Of a stretch of 64,000 nt of DNA, positions 10,640 through 22,368 are shown in pieces. The DNA is taken from positions 503,353,001-503,417,000 of the forward strand of contig CM057453.1 of assembly GCA_016271365.2 (NCBI GenBank), given 5' to 3'. Origin of the DNA: Neoceratodus forsteri (taxonomy: Eukaryota > Chordata > Ceratodontiformes > Ceratodontidae). Positions within the stretch are counted from its first letter, which is position 1, and each line of letters begins with the position of its first letter. The position numbers and the translations under genes are program-made. The notes beneath the pieces are model-generated. The model saw only the letters and a program-made list of their open reading frames with translations. It searched no databases and was not told where the DNA came from.

Positions 10640-11030
10640 ACTAGAGCTTGGGTGAAGCATTTGAAGAGATAATCCAGCAGTTGACCAATACCCCTGTGTT
10701 GGCCTGTGCAGACCCCAGTAAGCCATATGTGTTGCATACAGATGCCAGTCTCAGTGGGTTGGGAGCAGTGTTATAGCAAGAATACCCACAGACTATGGCC
10801 CATAGTGTATGCCAGTCACAGTTTGTTGCCATTGGAAATAAATTACCTAGTTTACAAGCTGGAGTTTCTAGCACTCAAATGGGCAGTTGATCAGTTCCAT
10901 GAGTACCTGTATGGGGCCCACACCACTGTTCGCTTGGATAACAACCCCCTCACATATGTGCAAACAACAGAAAAATTGAACACTGCAGGCCATCACTGGT
11001 TGTCAGCCCTTTTGACATATGATTAATGTG
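10640..11030 (+). pseudogene. Gypsy-A RNase H
   Basis: LHTDASLSGLGAVL near 10734 gives the first catalytic Asp of RNase H. After a frameshift near 10790, IVYASHSLLPLEINY, FLALKWAVDQF and VRLDNNPLTY follow. This domain degrades the RNA strand during reverse transcription. It is fused to the RT in gypsy Pol and is broken by one stop and one frameshift. Confidence 0.8.
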
Positions 11031-11314
11031 TGGAGTTTCGTCCAAGTAAGAGTGACATTGACACTGATATGCTATCCAGAAGACCATACTCATAAGTGGC
11101 AGGGAAAGAATGGGTTCAGATCCCAGAGACTGCTGACTGAGCTTTTTGTAAAAGATATGACCCAGAAGAGTCACCAGACCCCAGTGCCATACCTCGCCTG
11201 GTGGACAGTTTGGGCACCCCATCAGACTGCATGCATGTGTCCTATTGCAATGTTATGCTCCTCAGTAAATCCACATTGCCACAAATGAGTCCTCAAGACT
11301 AGAGGAAAGAGCAG

Positions 11315-12700
11315 ATGGAAGACTCTGTAATCAGAGATATTGTTAACCCACTCCAAAGAGGGGAACGCCCAGAATTTATCAAAATAAGTCATCCTGACAC
11401 CGCCCTGTTACTGAGAGGGTGGAATAAATTGAAAGTGCATGATGGCATGATTTACAGAGAACCACAGAACAAAGATGGGTCAACTTTAAAACAGTTGTTA
11501 CTGCCAGTAAAGTTCAGAAAGATGACTCTCAAAGCCTTGCATGATGAAATGGGGCATTTGGGGGTGGACAGAATGTTAGACTACATTAGAAGGAGGTTCT
11601 ATTGGCCCAGGGTGAGTACAGAGGTGAAGAACTACTGCAAACAGTGTATGAGATGCATTCAGAGAAAAACGCTGCCCACCCCAGCAGCCCCTTTGGTGAA
11701 CATCAGCACAAGTGCCACCATGGACTTAGTTTGTATTGACTTTTTGAGTTTGGACCAGATAAAAAGAATATTGCTAACATCCTGGTGGTGACTAACCACT
11801 ACTTCTGGTATGCCCAAGCCTTTGCAGTAAATGACTAAAGGGCTACCACTGTAGCTAAAGTTCTGGTTGAAAAATACTTTCTTTACTATGGACTTCCAAA
11901 GAAAATCCATTCCAACCAGGGTTGGGATCTTGAAAGCCAACTGATCAAAGAGTTGTTGTTTCTGTGGGGAATTAGAAAGTCCTGAACCACTCCCTACCAC
12001 CCCAAGGTAACCCTCAACCCAAAAGATTCAATAGGACTTTGTTAGATATGCTGGGCACATTGGATCCTCGCAAAAAAGCAAACTGTAATCAGTAAGTGAG
12101 CGTGCTTGTCCATGCATACAGTTACACTCACAATGATGCTATGGAGCAATCCCCATATCTGCTCATGTTTGGGAGAGAAGCCAGGCTTCCAGTAGACCTT
12201 GCATTTAGAGTGTCATCTGATGGGGACAATTTAGAGATTTTCACCAAATATTTCCAAAGACTGAAACAGCAGTTGGATGAGGTTTACCGGTTGATCACAG
12301 AGTTGTCTAACAAAAGACATTTGGCAAATAAGACTTGATACAGCAAACGTGTCAGAGCTCATGCGTTATACCCTGGAGACAGAATCTTAGTTCGGAATTT
12401 GAGGTTACCTGGAAAGCATAACATTGCAGATCAATGGGGCAACATCCCTTATGTGATCACAGAAAAACTTTGTGATTGCCAGTGTACAGAGTTTGCCCAG
12501 AAGGGAAGCCTCAGAGAATCAAGACTTTGCACCACAACCATTTGCTCCCCATTGGACAATTAGATGTCCCAGATCTGGAAAATGGCCCAGTACTCCACCA
12601 GAGAATGAAAACCAGGGGTTCTCATAGACACAAAAGCACAACTAGCCAGTCTGTCCCAACCCTAGATAACTGTCCACCAAGGCCTCCCAAAAGACCCTAA
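11315..12700 (+). pseudogene. Gypsy-A integrase
   Basis: The HHCC zinc domain is visible (HDEMGHLGV near 11540, then YCKQCMRC near 11633), followed by the first catalytic Asp in MDLVCIDF near 11720. The second block reads HSNQGWDLE where DxG is expected, so that Asp is lost. Later blocks include LMFGREARLPVDLAF and a C-terminal GKPQRIKTLHHNHLLP near 12500. Integrase downstream of RNase H is the usual gypsy order, in contrast to Gypsy-B. Stops and frameshifts break the frame. Confidence 0.8.
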
Positions 12701-13410
12701 TTGGAACCAGCACCCAATGAAATAGACTCTTCTGATGAGAAATATGACCTTGTGAGGTATCATTCCACTGTGGACATTCCCCAGCCATTAAATGTTTCCG
12801 ATAAGTGGTGGATGCCACATATTCCACCCATGCAGTTAAACCCAGATGCAGAGCTTTTTGAACCCTCAGCTGAATTACAGCATGTGGAAGATCCATAGAA
12901 TCTGAGAGCCAGATATTGTACTTGAGCCCACTCATTCTGAAGAACCTCAAGTGCCACCCCGAGAGGAGGGCTGTACACCTTCAGTTGCCCACAAACCAGA
13001 AGAAGTCCCATTGAGATGTTCTGGAGGCCTGTCAAATTCCTCTTGAAGTTCAGTTATGACTCCCCCGGTGCCCCCTCTGACCTGCCTCTTCATGTGGTGC
13101 ACCTTGGAATCTATGTCACTCCCCATTCCTTGCCTGCATTGTGTTCAATAGCCCTGGGGTGTAAAGTGGGGATGCAAAGTACTGGGCATGTTGGTCAGAC
13201 AGGAACCAATTGTCTCTGAAGAACTGCTGATGCAAATGTTAATTATGTTGCTCTTGTTTTGTTGTCTGAAAGTCAGAACTAGCCTAGCCAGGAAGCATTT
13301 GTCTAGACAGCACTGTTAGCGGTTGTTTTTGCCTGATTTATGTCTTTCAGATCAGCACTGAATGGAACTTGTAGAACTGCTGGAATGGCAATTCATGACA
13401 TGGGGGAGAG
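12701..13410 (+). other. Gypsy-A 3' internal tail with polypurine tract
   Basis: Degraded Pol C-terminus runs to about 13020 and then becomes non-coding. It ends in ATGGGGGAGAG at 13400-13410, right before the 3' LTR. That is a fitting polypurine tract for plus-strand priming. Confidence 0.55.
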
Positions 13411-15233
13411 TGTAACCCCCTCCTCAGAAGGGGGTCTACCTGGATTACTGTTGTGCCACCCCCGAACCCTGCCTCCTGCCTTCCTGCTTATTCTGGCCCC
13501 AGGACTGCAGCTTTGAAGGGGACTGGAGGAGGTGTTTTGCCAATTGCCACACTGTCATATAGTCAGTGTGTGCACATTCGAGTGGGTGGCTGCTCAAACA
13601 TGTGATCTGAGTCCAGCATGAATATTTCCAGCACTGAAAGTGTCCGCCAGCTACAGGACATAAAAGTCACAATGACAGCCAGCCACAGCACCTCCCCTTA
13701 GTGTGCTCTGGCTCCAGGGACACCAGTGGGCATCAGGGGACTCTGAGACACTGGTAGGGGGGTGAATGAAAACAACTGGACTTGACGACTTTGGCGGGTG
13801 GTGCCTTTTAGAAAGTGCAGCAGCTATAGCTGAAAAGTGACTGCCTGCATGGGGGGGCAGATAATGGAGCTCCTAACAGGAAGCACAAAACCCCAACCAA
13901 CTCCATACCACCACTGGGCTAAAGGGCAAAGGTGTGCCAACCAAACTATGGGGTCAGTATAAATAAAAGAAAACTGGTAGTGACATATAAAATAAACTTT
14001 ATAGTGGATGTTCTGTTTTACTGTGGGGACGGCCACCATCTTGTTGACCCCTTACCTTGCTGGCAGCCAGTCGGAGGTCAGGGATTTCTGCAACTGAGCC
14101 CAGAGATGATCCTCTCCAATGCACTGGTGGGCTGAAAGCCAGTCAGAGGGCTGGACAGGGCAAAAAGACTGATGGACAGCCCTGTCTGTCCAATGAGACC
14201 TTGCTAGAGGGAAAGAGATTGCTGGGCTGTGAGGAGCTGGGGGCAGTCTGAGAGGGAGTGAGAAGGGTGCAGACCTGCTGTGGGTGAGAGAAAGCAAGAG
14301 GCTTAGCCAGGCCAAAGAATCATGTGAGCATTCTTCAGGGTTCAAGCAGAAAACCTTTTGTGAACCTTTCCCTGGGTTCATCCAATTCAGAAACAGTTCC
14401 AGATGAGCCCTGTGTGGAAGAAATTGCTGAGAGTGTGAACCAGTGGGCCACTGTTGTATCCAAAAGTTTCTGAACTGCTCCAAGCATGAACAGAGATCTG
14501 CATCCTACCCAGACTACTCCAGAGCCAGTTAAGGGACCAGCTATCCCTTATCCAGTGGGGTGGAATGTGGAACAGGGAGTCATGGGCATGTGCCTGAGTG
14601 CAGGGGTACTCTTGATCCACAGGGGAATCAGACCATGGGATCACTTCTGGGTCTAGGCTCCTTGGGAACTGGAAAGCTGCTGTGTAGTGCTCCTGGGGTC
14701 GAGAGTTGTTCCTGAAGAGCTGCATCCTAAGATGTGAGGGCCAGAAGGGTTGAGTTGTTGCCCATTTTGAAAGACTCCAAAGCTCCTGATTGCCACTTTT
14801 CCTAATCCTGTGTTCTGCTCCCTGCTTCATCTGAACTGCTGCATAAGAGGGTCACATGAGTGCTGGCATTGCTGGCTGGATTCCTGTACTTCTCCCTGTT
14901 TAGATTACAACTATTGGGTTTCAGCCTGTTTTTGGAATTACAAGTTCAAAAAATTGTGCTAGCGCACTATGGACTGTTGGGTTAAATTGCAAGTGTTCTA
15001 ACTTTTCCTCACTGCACCACCGACAGATCCTGGGCAACATAACAGCCAGGTCTGCACGGGGACTCTAGTGTAACTCTTGGGTACCTAGAGTCTGTTTGAT
15101 ATTTGTGTTATACTTGAATTCATAGTTCTACTACTGCTACCAGCTAAAGAATATTCTGCACCCTGTGTAACCAGTTCCTCTGCCTGTGCCCCTTGCTTGG
15201 GCAGGTGCAGCTTCAACATTGTGGGGTGTTACA
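13411..15233 (+). repeat. 3' LTR of Gypsy-A
   Basis: The segment begins TGTAACCCCCTCC after a polypurine tract and ends GGGGTGTTACA, giving short terminal inverted repeats (TGTAAC/GTTACA). A TATA-like TATAAATA lies near 13958 and an AATAAA near 13990. At 1823 bp it is long, so a further insertion inside is possible. No 5' LTR is present for comparison. Confidence 0.5.
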
Positions 15234-15483
15234 TCTTATAAAAGGGCTTATGGTGTACTGATATATGGGGGAGGTGTTTATGGTGACTTGCAACTACTTA
15301 ACCAATTTTAATTCTAATGCCTGGCTGATGTCCAAAAATAAACACACTGTTAATTGTTTGAATTTCATCTCTGTGTGTCCTCCGCGGAAGCTGCGTCGCA
15401 GTTCGCACCATTTTTGCCTACGATTTTTCCTTTACCCTAGTTTTTAGAATCTCTTTTAAACAAGAGATTCCTTTACCTTATTT

Positions 15484-16080
15484 ATGCCAAGAGTTACTCC
15501 TTCCACTTCTCTCTTGCATCGCTACGGAAAGAAGATAGCATCTTCAGATGACCACAACCTCTATGTCTGCTGTCTTGGGCCTGTCCACAACATATTGGAC
15601 TGTGAGCTCTGCCAAAAATGTAATCTCACAACCCTTAGGCAATGCAAAAAAGCTTTGAAGGAGTTCCTCTTGGAGCAGCAGGTAGCCAGTTCTGGGCAGG
15701 GGTCCCCCTTCCCAGTCACTGGTGGGTTCGTCAAGCTGCCAGGCTTCGAAGGCCTGAGACAAGTCCTCGAGGAAAAGTCACAAAAGAGACCGTGAATTGG
15801 ATCACTCCCCCCCCCAGTGGCACTTCCAGTACCTGACGGCTTCTTCTTCCTTCTCTGAGGCTGTGGTGGCACTGGCGCACTCTGTTGTCCAGGCCTCTGC
15901 TTCTCCCAGGCCCCTACTGGCAGCGTCTACTCCTGCTTCTCAGGCAGGCCAGCCATCAACCTTTGTGTTGTCAGCCCCCTCATTCATTGACCCTCAGGTC
16001 ATCTATGCCAGACCCTCCATCACAGCCTGATGCTTTTCCAGGCCCTCGGTCGTCAGGGCCCTCGGGCTCTCAATATCCGA
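15484..16080 (+). pseudogene. DIRS ORF1 (Gag-like)
   Basis: The frame starts at ATG 15484 and encodes HRYGKKIASSDDHNLYVCCL near residues 12-31, then ILDCELCQKC, the Cys/His block typical of DIRS ORF1. The frame ends at a stop at 15793, and a Ser/Ala/Pro-rich continuation is seen in another frame to about 16030. The role in DIRS is thought to be structural, by analogy with Gag. Identification rests on the Cys block and on the adjacent recombinase. Confidence 0.65.
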
Positions 16081-16119
16081 CAGATGGTTCATCGCACCCT
16101 GTGCCCAGTGACCCCTCCA

Positions 16120-16525
16120 CCATCGACATACCCTTCTTGAAATTAACCCTGTCTCTGTTTGAGGCAGCTGTGACTTGTGAGCTACACTTTCTTTCTTTCT
16201 TTCTTAGAAAGCATTATTTTTACTTGCTATTACTTCTGCTCAAAGGATTTCCGAGCTTCAGGCTCTCTGGTGTGAGAAGCCTTATTTGATTTTTCACAAA
16301 AACAAGGTGTCTTTGTGCACAAATCTTAAGTTTCTCCCTAAAGTGGTGAATGACTTAACCTGAACCAATCTATCCACCTACCAGTTTATTTTCCAGAGCA
16401 TGTCAATCCAGGGGAAGCACTGCTCCATACTTTAGATGAGTGCAGAATTCTGAAATGCTATCTTTTCTGAACTAAGGACTGCAGAAAAACAAAGCAGCTT
16501 TTTGTTTGTTTTGCCCCAAGAAGAC
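16120..16525 (+). pseudogene. DIRS tyrosine recombinase, N-terminal half
   Basis: Reading across small frameshifts, this part encodes LKLTLSLFEAAV, FLLAITSAQRISELQAL-like (first catalytic Arg) near 16225, then HKNKVSLCTNLKFLPKVVND near 16297 and a diverged ILKCYLSRTK block. These match the first half of DIRS tyrosine recombinases, which integrate a circular DNA intermediate. The gene stops at the CR1-A junction at about 16525 and resumes at 19941. Confidence 0.7.
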
Positions 16526-16899
16526 AGGTTCATAGGTTCATAGAAGAGTATGAGCAACGTAGGCAAATTTAATGGATGCCCATTAATGTGCTCGCCACCC
16601 ATATAGCCTATGGGTGGAAGTCAAACCTTTTGTCACCCATATATTTGTCTAATCTCTGTTTAAAAGTACTTACGTTAGTACTATTAACAACACTTTCGGG
16701 TAAGTTATTTCACATTCCCACAACTCTTTGTGTATAAAATAGACTCATTTTAGTGGATATGCATTTCTCTCCAATGAGTTTATATCCATGGCTCCTAGTC
16801 GACTTTACGTTGGAGGCTGTAGTAAGTCCAATTGTTGTTTTTAGGTAATCATTTTTTTAAAGGTATACTAAAACTAAATCTCCCCTTATTTGTCGATAT

Positions 16900-18469
16900 T
16901 TAACAGAAAATAGTTTGTTTTTTTAATCTATCTTCATAACTTTTATTATGTAAAGTTGAAACTTTCTTAGTAAATTTACTCTGAACGCCCTCTGCTAGTT
17001 TTAAACCCCCAATTGAAGTTGGTGCACAAAATTGGAAGCAGTATTCCAAGTGGGGACGTACCAAACTGGTGTAGAGTGGTATAATAACATTGGAGTGTCT
17101 GCTTTTAATATTTCTTAAAATTGAGCCAATTATTTTGTTACATTTTTTAACTTTGATTATATTATTTCTTTCAAAGGTTAAATTATTTGAGATTATAACT
17201 CCCAAATCCTTTTCTTCCGTAATACTTTTTAAGTTAACATTGTTTAGGGAATAGTCGAAAACCATGTTATTTTTGCCCAGATGCAAAACTTTACATTTTT
17301 CAACATTAAAAAAAATTCCGTAAGCCTTTGCCCAGTTAGATAAGTTATTTAGCTGTTTTTGTAGTAAGCACTTATCATGTAAGGTGCTTACCAAACTACC
17401 CATTTCACAATCATCAGCGTATTTTGTGACCCATATCTTATCAGTTGTAGGCATTGTAGAAACCATAATATTAAATAATATCGGACCCAGAACAGAGCCC
17501 TGGGGAACACCACTAGTCACTATACCCGCCTCTGATAGGTGACCCTTCACTGATACCTGTTGTGATCTGTTATCCAGCCATGACTGAATCCAATTTATAA
17601 TATTAGGTTGCAACTTAATTTTGACCAATTCCTGTAATAACACTTTATGTGATACTTTGTCAAAAGCTCTGGAGAAATCCCAAAATATCACATCCACCGG
17701 AATTCCCATATCTAAAGCAGCACTCACTGGTTCAAAGAACTGTAGTAGATTGGTCAAAACTGATCTCTCAGTCACAAATCCATGTTGAAAGATATCAACA
17801 ATTTTATTCCTTTCAATATGGTTTATAATATGGGTTTTAAGCAGTCTTTCCATAATTTTACCTATGATGGAAGTCAGGCTTATAGGCTATAATTATTTGG
17901 GTCATGTCTAGATCCACCCTTATGAATAGGGATAACTATTGCCTCTCTCAGGCCTGAACATCTTTGCCTTCGCTGATGGATGCATTAAATAACTTAGCTA
18001 GTGGACCAGAAATTAAATGACTAATGTTGTGTAAAAATCTGGGTGGAATACCATCTGGACCTGGAGAGCTATTTGGTGTTAATGATTTAATTAGTTTTTC
18101 GACCTCCATTTTTGTAAATACAGGAAAACTGGTGTTATTTGCAAGAAAGGGGCTATTTGCAACTTCCTTAGTTTCAAAAACTTTTAAAAATGTCTCATTT
18201 AGAATTGTAGCAGTGGCTGTTTTGTCAAAAGTAGGAGTGTCGTTGATACTAAAGGGACCTATTGTTTGATGACTTTCTTTCATGGAACCAATATAGTTAT
18301 AAAATTGTTTTTTATTGTCTTTAACTCTTGTAACTAAATTTAATTCAATTCTAGATTTAGAAGATTTAATCATGTGTTTTAATTTTTTAGCTGCAATTTT
18401 ATACTTTTCCAGGAGACTATTGGATTTAGCTTTTTTATATTTTCTATATAGTTTTCTTTTTTTTAGCAA
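16900..18469 (-). pseudogene. CR1-A reverse transcriptase
   Basis: From 18469 downward the linker and fingers appear (LTPNSSPGPDGIPPRFLHN), then after a break near 17900 QHGFVTERSVLTNLLQF, FWDFSRAFDKVSHKVLL, SGVPQGSVLGPILFNIM and KYADDCEMG (catalytic YADD), and C-terminal [16 protein letters not shown]. This is a CR1-clade RT that copies its RNA at the nicked target. The two main frames are 173 and 317 codons, so decay is modest (a break near 17900 and a few stops). Confidence 0.85.
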
Positions 18470-18490
18470 TTGTTTCTTAATTTTTAAAGA

Positions 18491-19504
18491 TCACCAAAGA
18501 GGTACACGTTTATTGTTGCAATACTTGGTTCTATAAGGAACCCAATTGGAAAGACAGATGTTAATTTTATTATTGATTTTATCCCAAATTTGTAATAAGT
18601 TCAAGTTATTTAGTTCAGACACCCAATTCCATTTGGATAGAAAATCATTTATTTTTATATAGTTTGCCTTGTTAAAATTTTTGATTTTGGTAATACCATT
18701 TGTGCATGACAAATCTGTTATATATTCATATTTAACAATACAGTGATCACTATCACCCAAGGGAGGGGGTATTTTAGTGTTTTCTATTTTCTCATTTACA
18801 TTAGTGAGTACAATATCAAGGATATTGTTCCCACGAGTAGGTTTATTTACTATCTGTTCCAGGTTAGATTGAAGGAAAACATCCATAAACTTATTTTCAC
18901 TATCTGAAGCTGATGTATAATTGTCCCAATTAGCAGTTGGAATATTAAAATCACCCATCAATATATAAGGAGTATCAATGTATACCTCAGATATTTCTTC
19001 AACTAAGCTATGGTTCTCATCGTTAGTTAGACTGGGAGATCTATATATTAACCCAATTACTAGTGGACTTTGGGGGAGAAAAATTTTAACCCATAAACTC
19101 TCATTGGTACTTGTTTTAGTATTAATTATGTTCGCCTTCAAGTTTTCTTCAATATATAATAAAACACCTCCACCCTTTTTATTGACATTTCAGTTTTTGT
19201 AAAATTTATTATATCCCTTTATGTCAGTGTTCCAATCATCATCCTTGTACCAAGTTTCAGTAACTCCATAGATTGATATTTTTTGTGATTGTAGTATGTA
19301 GGTAAGCTCTTCATTTTTATTACGTAGACTTCTGGCATTAGTCAATATAATATTTATGTTTGATTTAAGAATAGAGCCAGTAGTATTCAATTGAATGGAG
19401 TTTTGGTTACTTATGATTGTGGGATTAGGAAGAGGTTTAAGTGGTTGAGGTTCAAGAGTTGTATTTAATACATACAACTCCCCCTTTGCTGGAAGTTTAA
19501 ACAA
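18491..19504 (-). pseudogene. CR1-A AP-like endonuclease
   Basis: Start-side residues read NIILTNARSLRNKNEEL and ITETWY-like (VTETWYKDDD) near 19250. After a frameshift at about 19195 the frame continues with VIGLIYRSP, ILMGDFNIPTANWD, ILDIVLTNV and GDSDHCIVKYEY. These are the N, E, D, N and SDH blocks of the APE-type endonuclease of CR1. It precedes the RT on the same strand. Confidence 0.85.
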
Positions 19505-19940
19505 CCATTAATAGAGTGTGCTATGCTTTCGCCCAAAAGCTTACTACCCCTCCTACTAAGGTGAAGTCCATCCCAACAATAGAGGTTCGATTTGCCATAA
19601 AAGTCCTCCCAATGTGTGATATATTGTATATTCTGTCTAAGACACCAAAATCTTAACCAATTGTTTATTTCTCTCATTTTACATTGTTGAGAATGATTAG
19701 CTCTGGGAATAGGCAAGACTTCAGACAGAAGTACCTCACATCCTAAGTCCAATAGTTTATTGGTTAATGCTACATAATCTTCTTTTAGTTTTTGAATAGA
19801 ATCCTTTAGTACATTGTTGGCTCCTATGTGAACTATTACCAAAGGTTTGGAACCAGAGTTTTGTAAGATAGTGCTGGACATCTCTGTGATATCAGTAATG
19901 CCAGCACCCCTGAAACTAGAGAGAGTTCTATTAGCATTAT
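19465..19940 (-). pseudogene. CR1-A ORF1 SGNH-type esterase, C-terminal part
   Basis: The frame from 19881 contains VIVHIGANNVLKDSI (the GxND block), VLLSEVLPIPRANHS and WDGLHLSRRGSKLLG (the DxxH block). These are signature parts of the GDSL/SGNH esterase domain found in CR1 ORF1 proteins. The N-terminal GDS nucleophile block is lost through 5' truncation. The domain ends with an ordinary stop at 19465. Confidence 0.8.
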
Positions 19941-20192
19941 CAGGATTGCAAATGATGCATTAAAATTTCCAAACAACATTTGTCCAAATGATTGGCCTAT
20001 TGTATTGTGTTCTGCTACAATAAGCATGGCAAAGAGTTGCCGGGCAGTGAAAGCTCACTCCACAAGGGGCATGACTACCTCTGTGGCTGTTTCAAGGGGG
20101 TCTCTGCAGCTGATATTTGTGCTGCTGCCACCTGGAGTACCATCCTTACTTTCACTAAGCACTACAGTGTGGATATTGCTTCTAGAGCCTGA
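19941..20192 (+). pseudogene. DIRS tyrosine recombinase, C-terminal half
   Basis: Reading through one frameshift, the segment encodes HGKELPG, then VKAHSTRGMTTSVAVS (H-x-x-R) near 20048 and VSAADICAAATWSTILTF, TKHYSVD (last His and Tyr) near 20105-20180. The H-x-x-R, His and Tyr order is that of DIRS-type recombinases. It continues the half-gene at 16120-16525, showing that CR1-A split one gene. Confidence 0.8.
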
Positions 20193-20304
20193 GCAGGCTT
20201 CAGCCTGGCTGTTCTGCAGGGTCTGCTGTCTTAGGCTTGGTTGGCCTTCTTCCTGGACTGTTCTGCTGCACCTGTATCTGCTTGGGACTTGTTTCTACGG
20301 TGTG

Positions 20305-20397
20305 ACCTGATGACTGAGATACCCCTGAAGAAAACAGAACAGTTACATAAGAACTTACCCTAGCAGTAGATCTTTGTGGGGCTCTCAGTCATCAGGT
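20305..20397. repeat. 15-bp perfect inverted repeat in DIRS 3' region
   Basis: ACCTGATGACTGAGA at 20305-20319 is the exact reverse complement of 20383-20397. It lies downstream of the recombinase, where DIRS elements carry inverted terminal and internal complementary repeats. Confidence 0.75.
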
Positions 20398-20699
20398 CTG
20401 CCTTCCCTCCCACCATCTCCCTATGATGGGTCTCTCTCTCTCTCCTTGGTCCCCCATGGCACAGGTTTTCTCCCTTAGTCCCCAGGGGAAAGAACTGAGG
20501 AGGGAGCGGGGCCACTCATGCCTTTACAGGGTTGGTGAAGTTGGCAGGTGACATCAGCATGGGCAGCCCCAGTGGTACTGCTGCAAAAATCTTCCATGTG
20601 GATCCCGCTTCACTGAGAGTGAAGTTTCTATGGTGTGCTCTAATGACTGAGATCCTATCGAAGATCTACTGTTATGGTAAGTTCTTACATGACTGTTCT
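20336..20699. repeat. about 40-bp inverted repeat in DIRS 3' end
   Basis: The arm at 20336-20375 (AGAACAGTTACATAAGAACT...) is matched in reverse complement at 20660-20699 with few mismatches. Together with the 15-bp pair it marks the DIRS terminal repeat region. Confidence 0.65.
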
Positions 20700-20970
20700 T
20701 TACAGTCCCCTCACCCAATCCTAGTGATAGGTATACTAATCACCTGCAGACCCATTCCCTACTTCATATCAAATGGCTGATTTTAGGGGCAGAGCTGCAG
20801 CATTTACCTGACTTGGGTATCGGAAGTTATGAGTCAGGCTCTATAAATTAAATATTTATTTAATTCCTTTATCCAAAAAATTCATCTACAGGATAAATTA
20901 CCTCCTTGGGCAGGCAACTCCTTGGTACAAGTTGGTTATATGGATTTTGTCAACTGCTCTTTAAGAAGTA

Positions 20971-21180
20971 TGGTTACACAGTTGCAGGCTACAACTAGAG
21001 GCATCCAAACTAAAAATGCAATTGCATAACAGGTTAGTAAATGAGGCAGCAAAGATAAAATGCAGTTGCAGTCTTGAGAATGAGAGACAGCCGAACTAAA
21101 ATGCAGTTACACAAATACAGGCTAGGGAAGATGCACAGCCTAGCTAAAATATGGTTACACAAAAAGGCTAACAAGACTTT
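20971..21180. repeat. degenerate short tandem repeat
   Basis: Four to five imperfect copies of a roughly 41-50 bp unit with the core CTAAAATGCAGTTACACA can be followed by eye. No coding frame is associated. It lies outside the recognisable DIRS end. Confidence 0.5.
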
Positions 21181-21515
21181 TACAACAAGCCATGTATAAC
21201 TAGAACAAGTGAGCCAGCTCGTCTGCTCAGTGGTAATGCTAACCCTCATGACACCTGTGACCTGGGTTCGTGAACCCGCTTGGATTGCTGGGGCTGGCTG
21301 GGGGAGGTTGGTTTGAGCCTGCCATAGGACACTCACCTCCAATGAGAAGAAAGGGATTCTGATTCTGCCGTGCTGTTGCCACCTGGATATTGCAGACAGA
21401 TGACTGTGGGTGGGTAGAATGCTGACACACATGCCAGTTGTGTGCATTGCACCTGATGGACAATGCTGATCTACAGAAGTTAGGTAAAGTGCTTAAAAAC
21501 ATGTTGTCCAACATA

Positions 21516-21690
21516 TTATCAAAAATAACATAACACCAAACTGAAAAACTCACTGGTTCACACACCTCTTGGGTGCTGTGGCATCAAGTGAGGTACTTGA
21601 GCTCCACTCTCATGCCCAGTGATGTCACAGCACCCACAAGGTGTGTGAACCAACTTGTTTTTTACATGTGATGTTATTTATTCTCTGTAT
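21516..21690. repeat. foldback inverted repeat
   Basis: GGTTCACACACCT at 21555-21567 is exactly complementary to AGGTGTGTGAACC at 21639-21651. The pairing continues inward (GGGTGCTGTG with CACAGCACCC) and, less well, outward to give arms of about 70 bp around a short loop near 21605. It could be a MITE or a replication-slippage hairpin. No transposase or clear target duplication was seen. Confidence 0.65.
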
Positions 21691-22368
21691 GTTACCTACT
21701 CCAATACAAGGCAGCAGGGCTACTTAAAGGAAAATTTTCCTAGCCCAGTACAAAATCTACAAGCATTTGACTGGGTAGGCAGTGCCAGTTTTCAGCCCTG
21801 TTGGGTGAGAAAAAGAAACTTGGTGTCTCCTGTCAGCACTAAATACCTCCTGTCTGCCTTTTTATCCATGGAGACAGGTAGAAGGCTAGAGTTACACTTG
21901 GCTAAGGCTACCAGAGCCTGGTTGACCATCAGAGGCATACACACAGTAGAGGATTTACCCAAAATATCAATGAACATAAAATGATTCTTCGGCCCCGAGG
22001 TTGATACTTTGACATCCAGAATGTTAATGTCATTGACAAAGAAGAAATTCTATTGGACTTAAGCGTAATTTCTTTTCTGTTAACTCGGCTGTCAATGAGT
22101 AACTTTGCACATGGTATACATATATCCCAACCTGGGATCACTATTACAGTTATAGGTTTAAGTTGCTGTGCCTAGCAACTTGGAATGTTGGTGTCCTCTG
22201 TGTTCCGAGGCTCATCTTTCCTCTGTCACCATATATTGCAACGCAGTAGAGACTGGCTACCCAGAACATTTTCAAGTACTAGTGACACCCAATGGCTCTC
22301 TGTAAAGAAAATATTTGTCTTACTCTGCTGTAGTCATATACATAAAGAAAAAGTCTGTCTTACCTTAC
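21691..22368. other. unassigned non-coding stretch
   Basis: I see no gene, RNA or repeat family that I can name here. A 109-codon plus frame near 21655-21984 has no recognisable motif. Confidence 0.4.

Larger units (their letters stand above)
5371..15233 (+). mobile_element. Gypsy-A: decayed Ty3/gypsy retrotransposon with PNMA-like Gag
   Basis: The domain order on the plus strand is Gag (matrix/capsid), CCHC zinc knuckle, aspartic protease, reverse transcriptase, RNase H, integrase, polypurine tract and a 3' LTR. This is the standard Ty3/gypsy order with integrase last. The 5' LTR and Gag start are missing, cut at the junction with the Penelope-like fragment. A second Penelope-like element splits gag at 6041-8200. 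Many stops and frameshifts, and changes at catalytic residues, show it is old. Confidence 0.8.
16526..19940 (-). mobile_element. CR1-A LINE inserted in DIRS recombinase
   Basis: A CR1-type LINE on the minus strand carries the ORF1 esterase end (19940-19465), endonuclease (19504-18491) and reverse transcriptase (18469-16900). Its 3' UTR ends in the short repeat TCTATGAACCTATGAACC near 16526, the octamer-type end of CR1. The 5' end is truncated at the DIRS junction. Recombinase coding resumes on both sides, which shows a secondary insertion. Confidence 0.85.
15240..20830 (+). mobile_element. DIRS-like tyrosine-recombinase retrotransposon, deleted and split
   Basis: The plus strand carries a DIRS ORF1-like gene (15484-16080), a tyrosine recombinase (16120-16525 continued at 19941-20192) and inverted repeats at the 3' end. 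The RT, RNase H and methyltransferase-like domains expected between ORF1 and recombinase are missing, so the copy is internally deleted. CR1-A has inserted within the recombinase gene. The outer limits are approximate. Confidence 0.75.

Noticed and set aside
14052..14830. Minus-strand frames of 143 and 147 codons inside the Gypsy-A LTR
   Set aside because: They have no motif and lie within a segment bounded by LTR ends.
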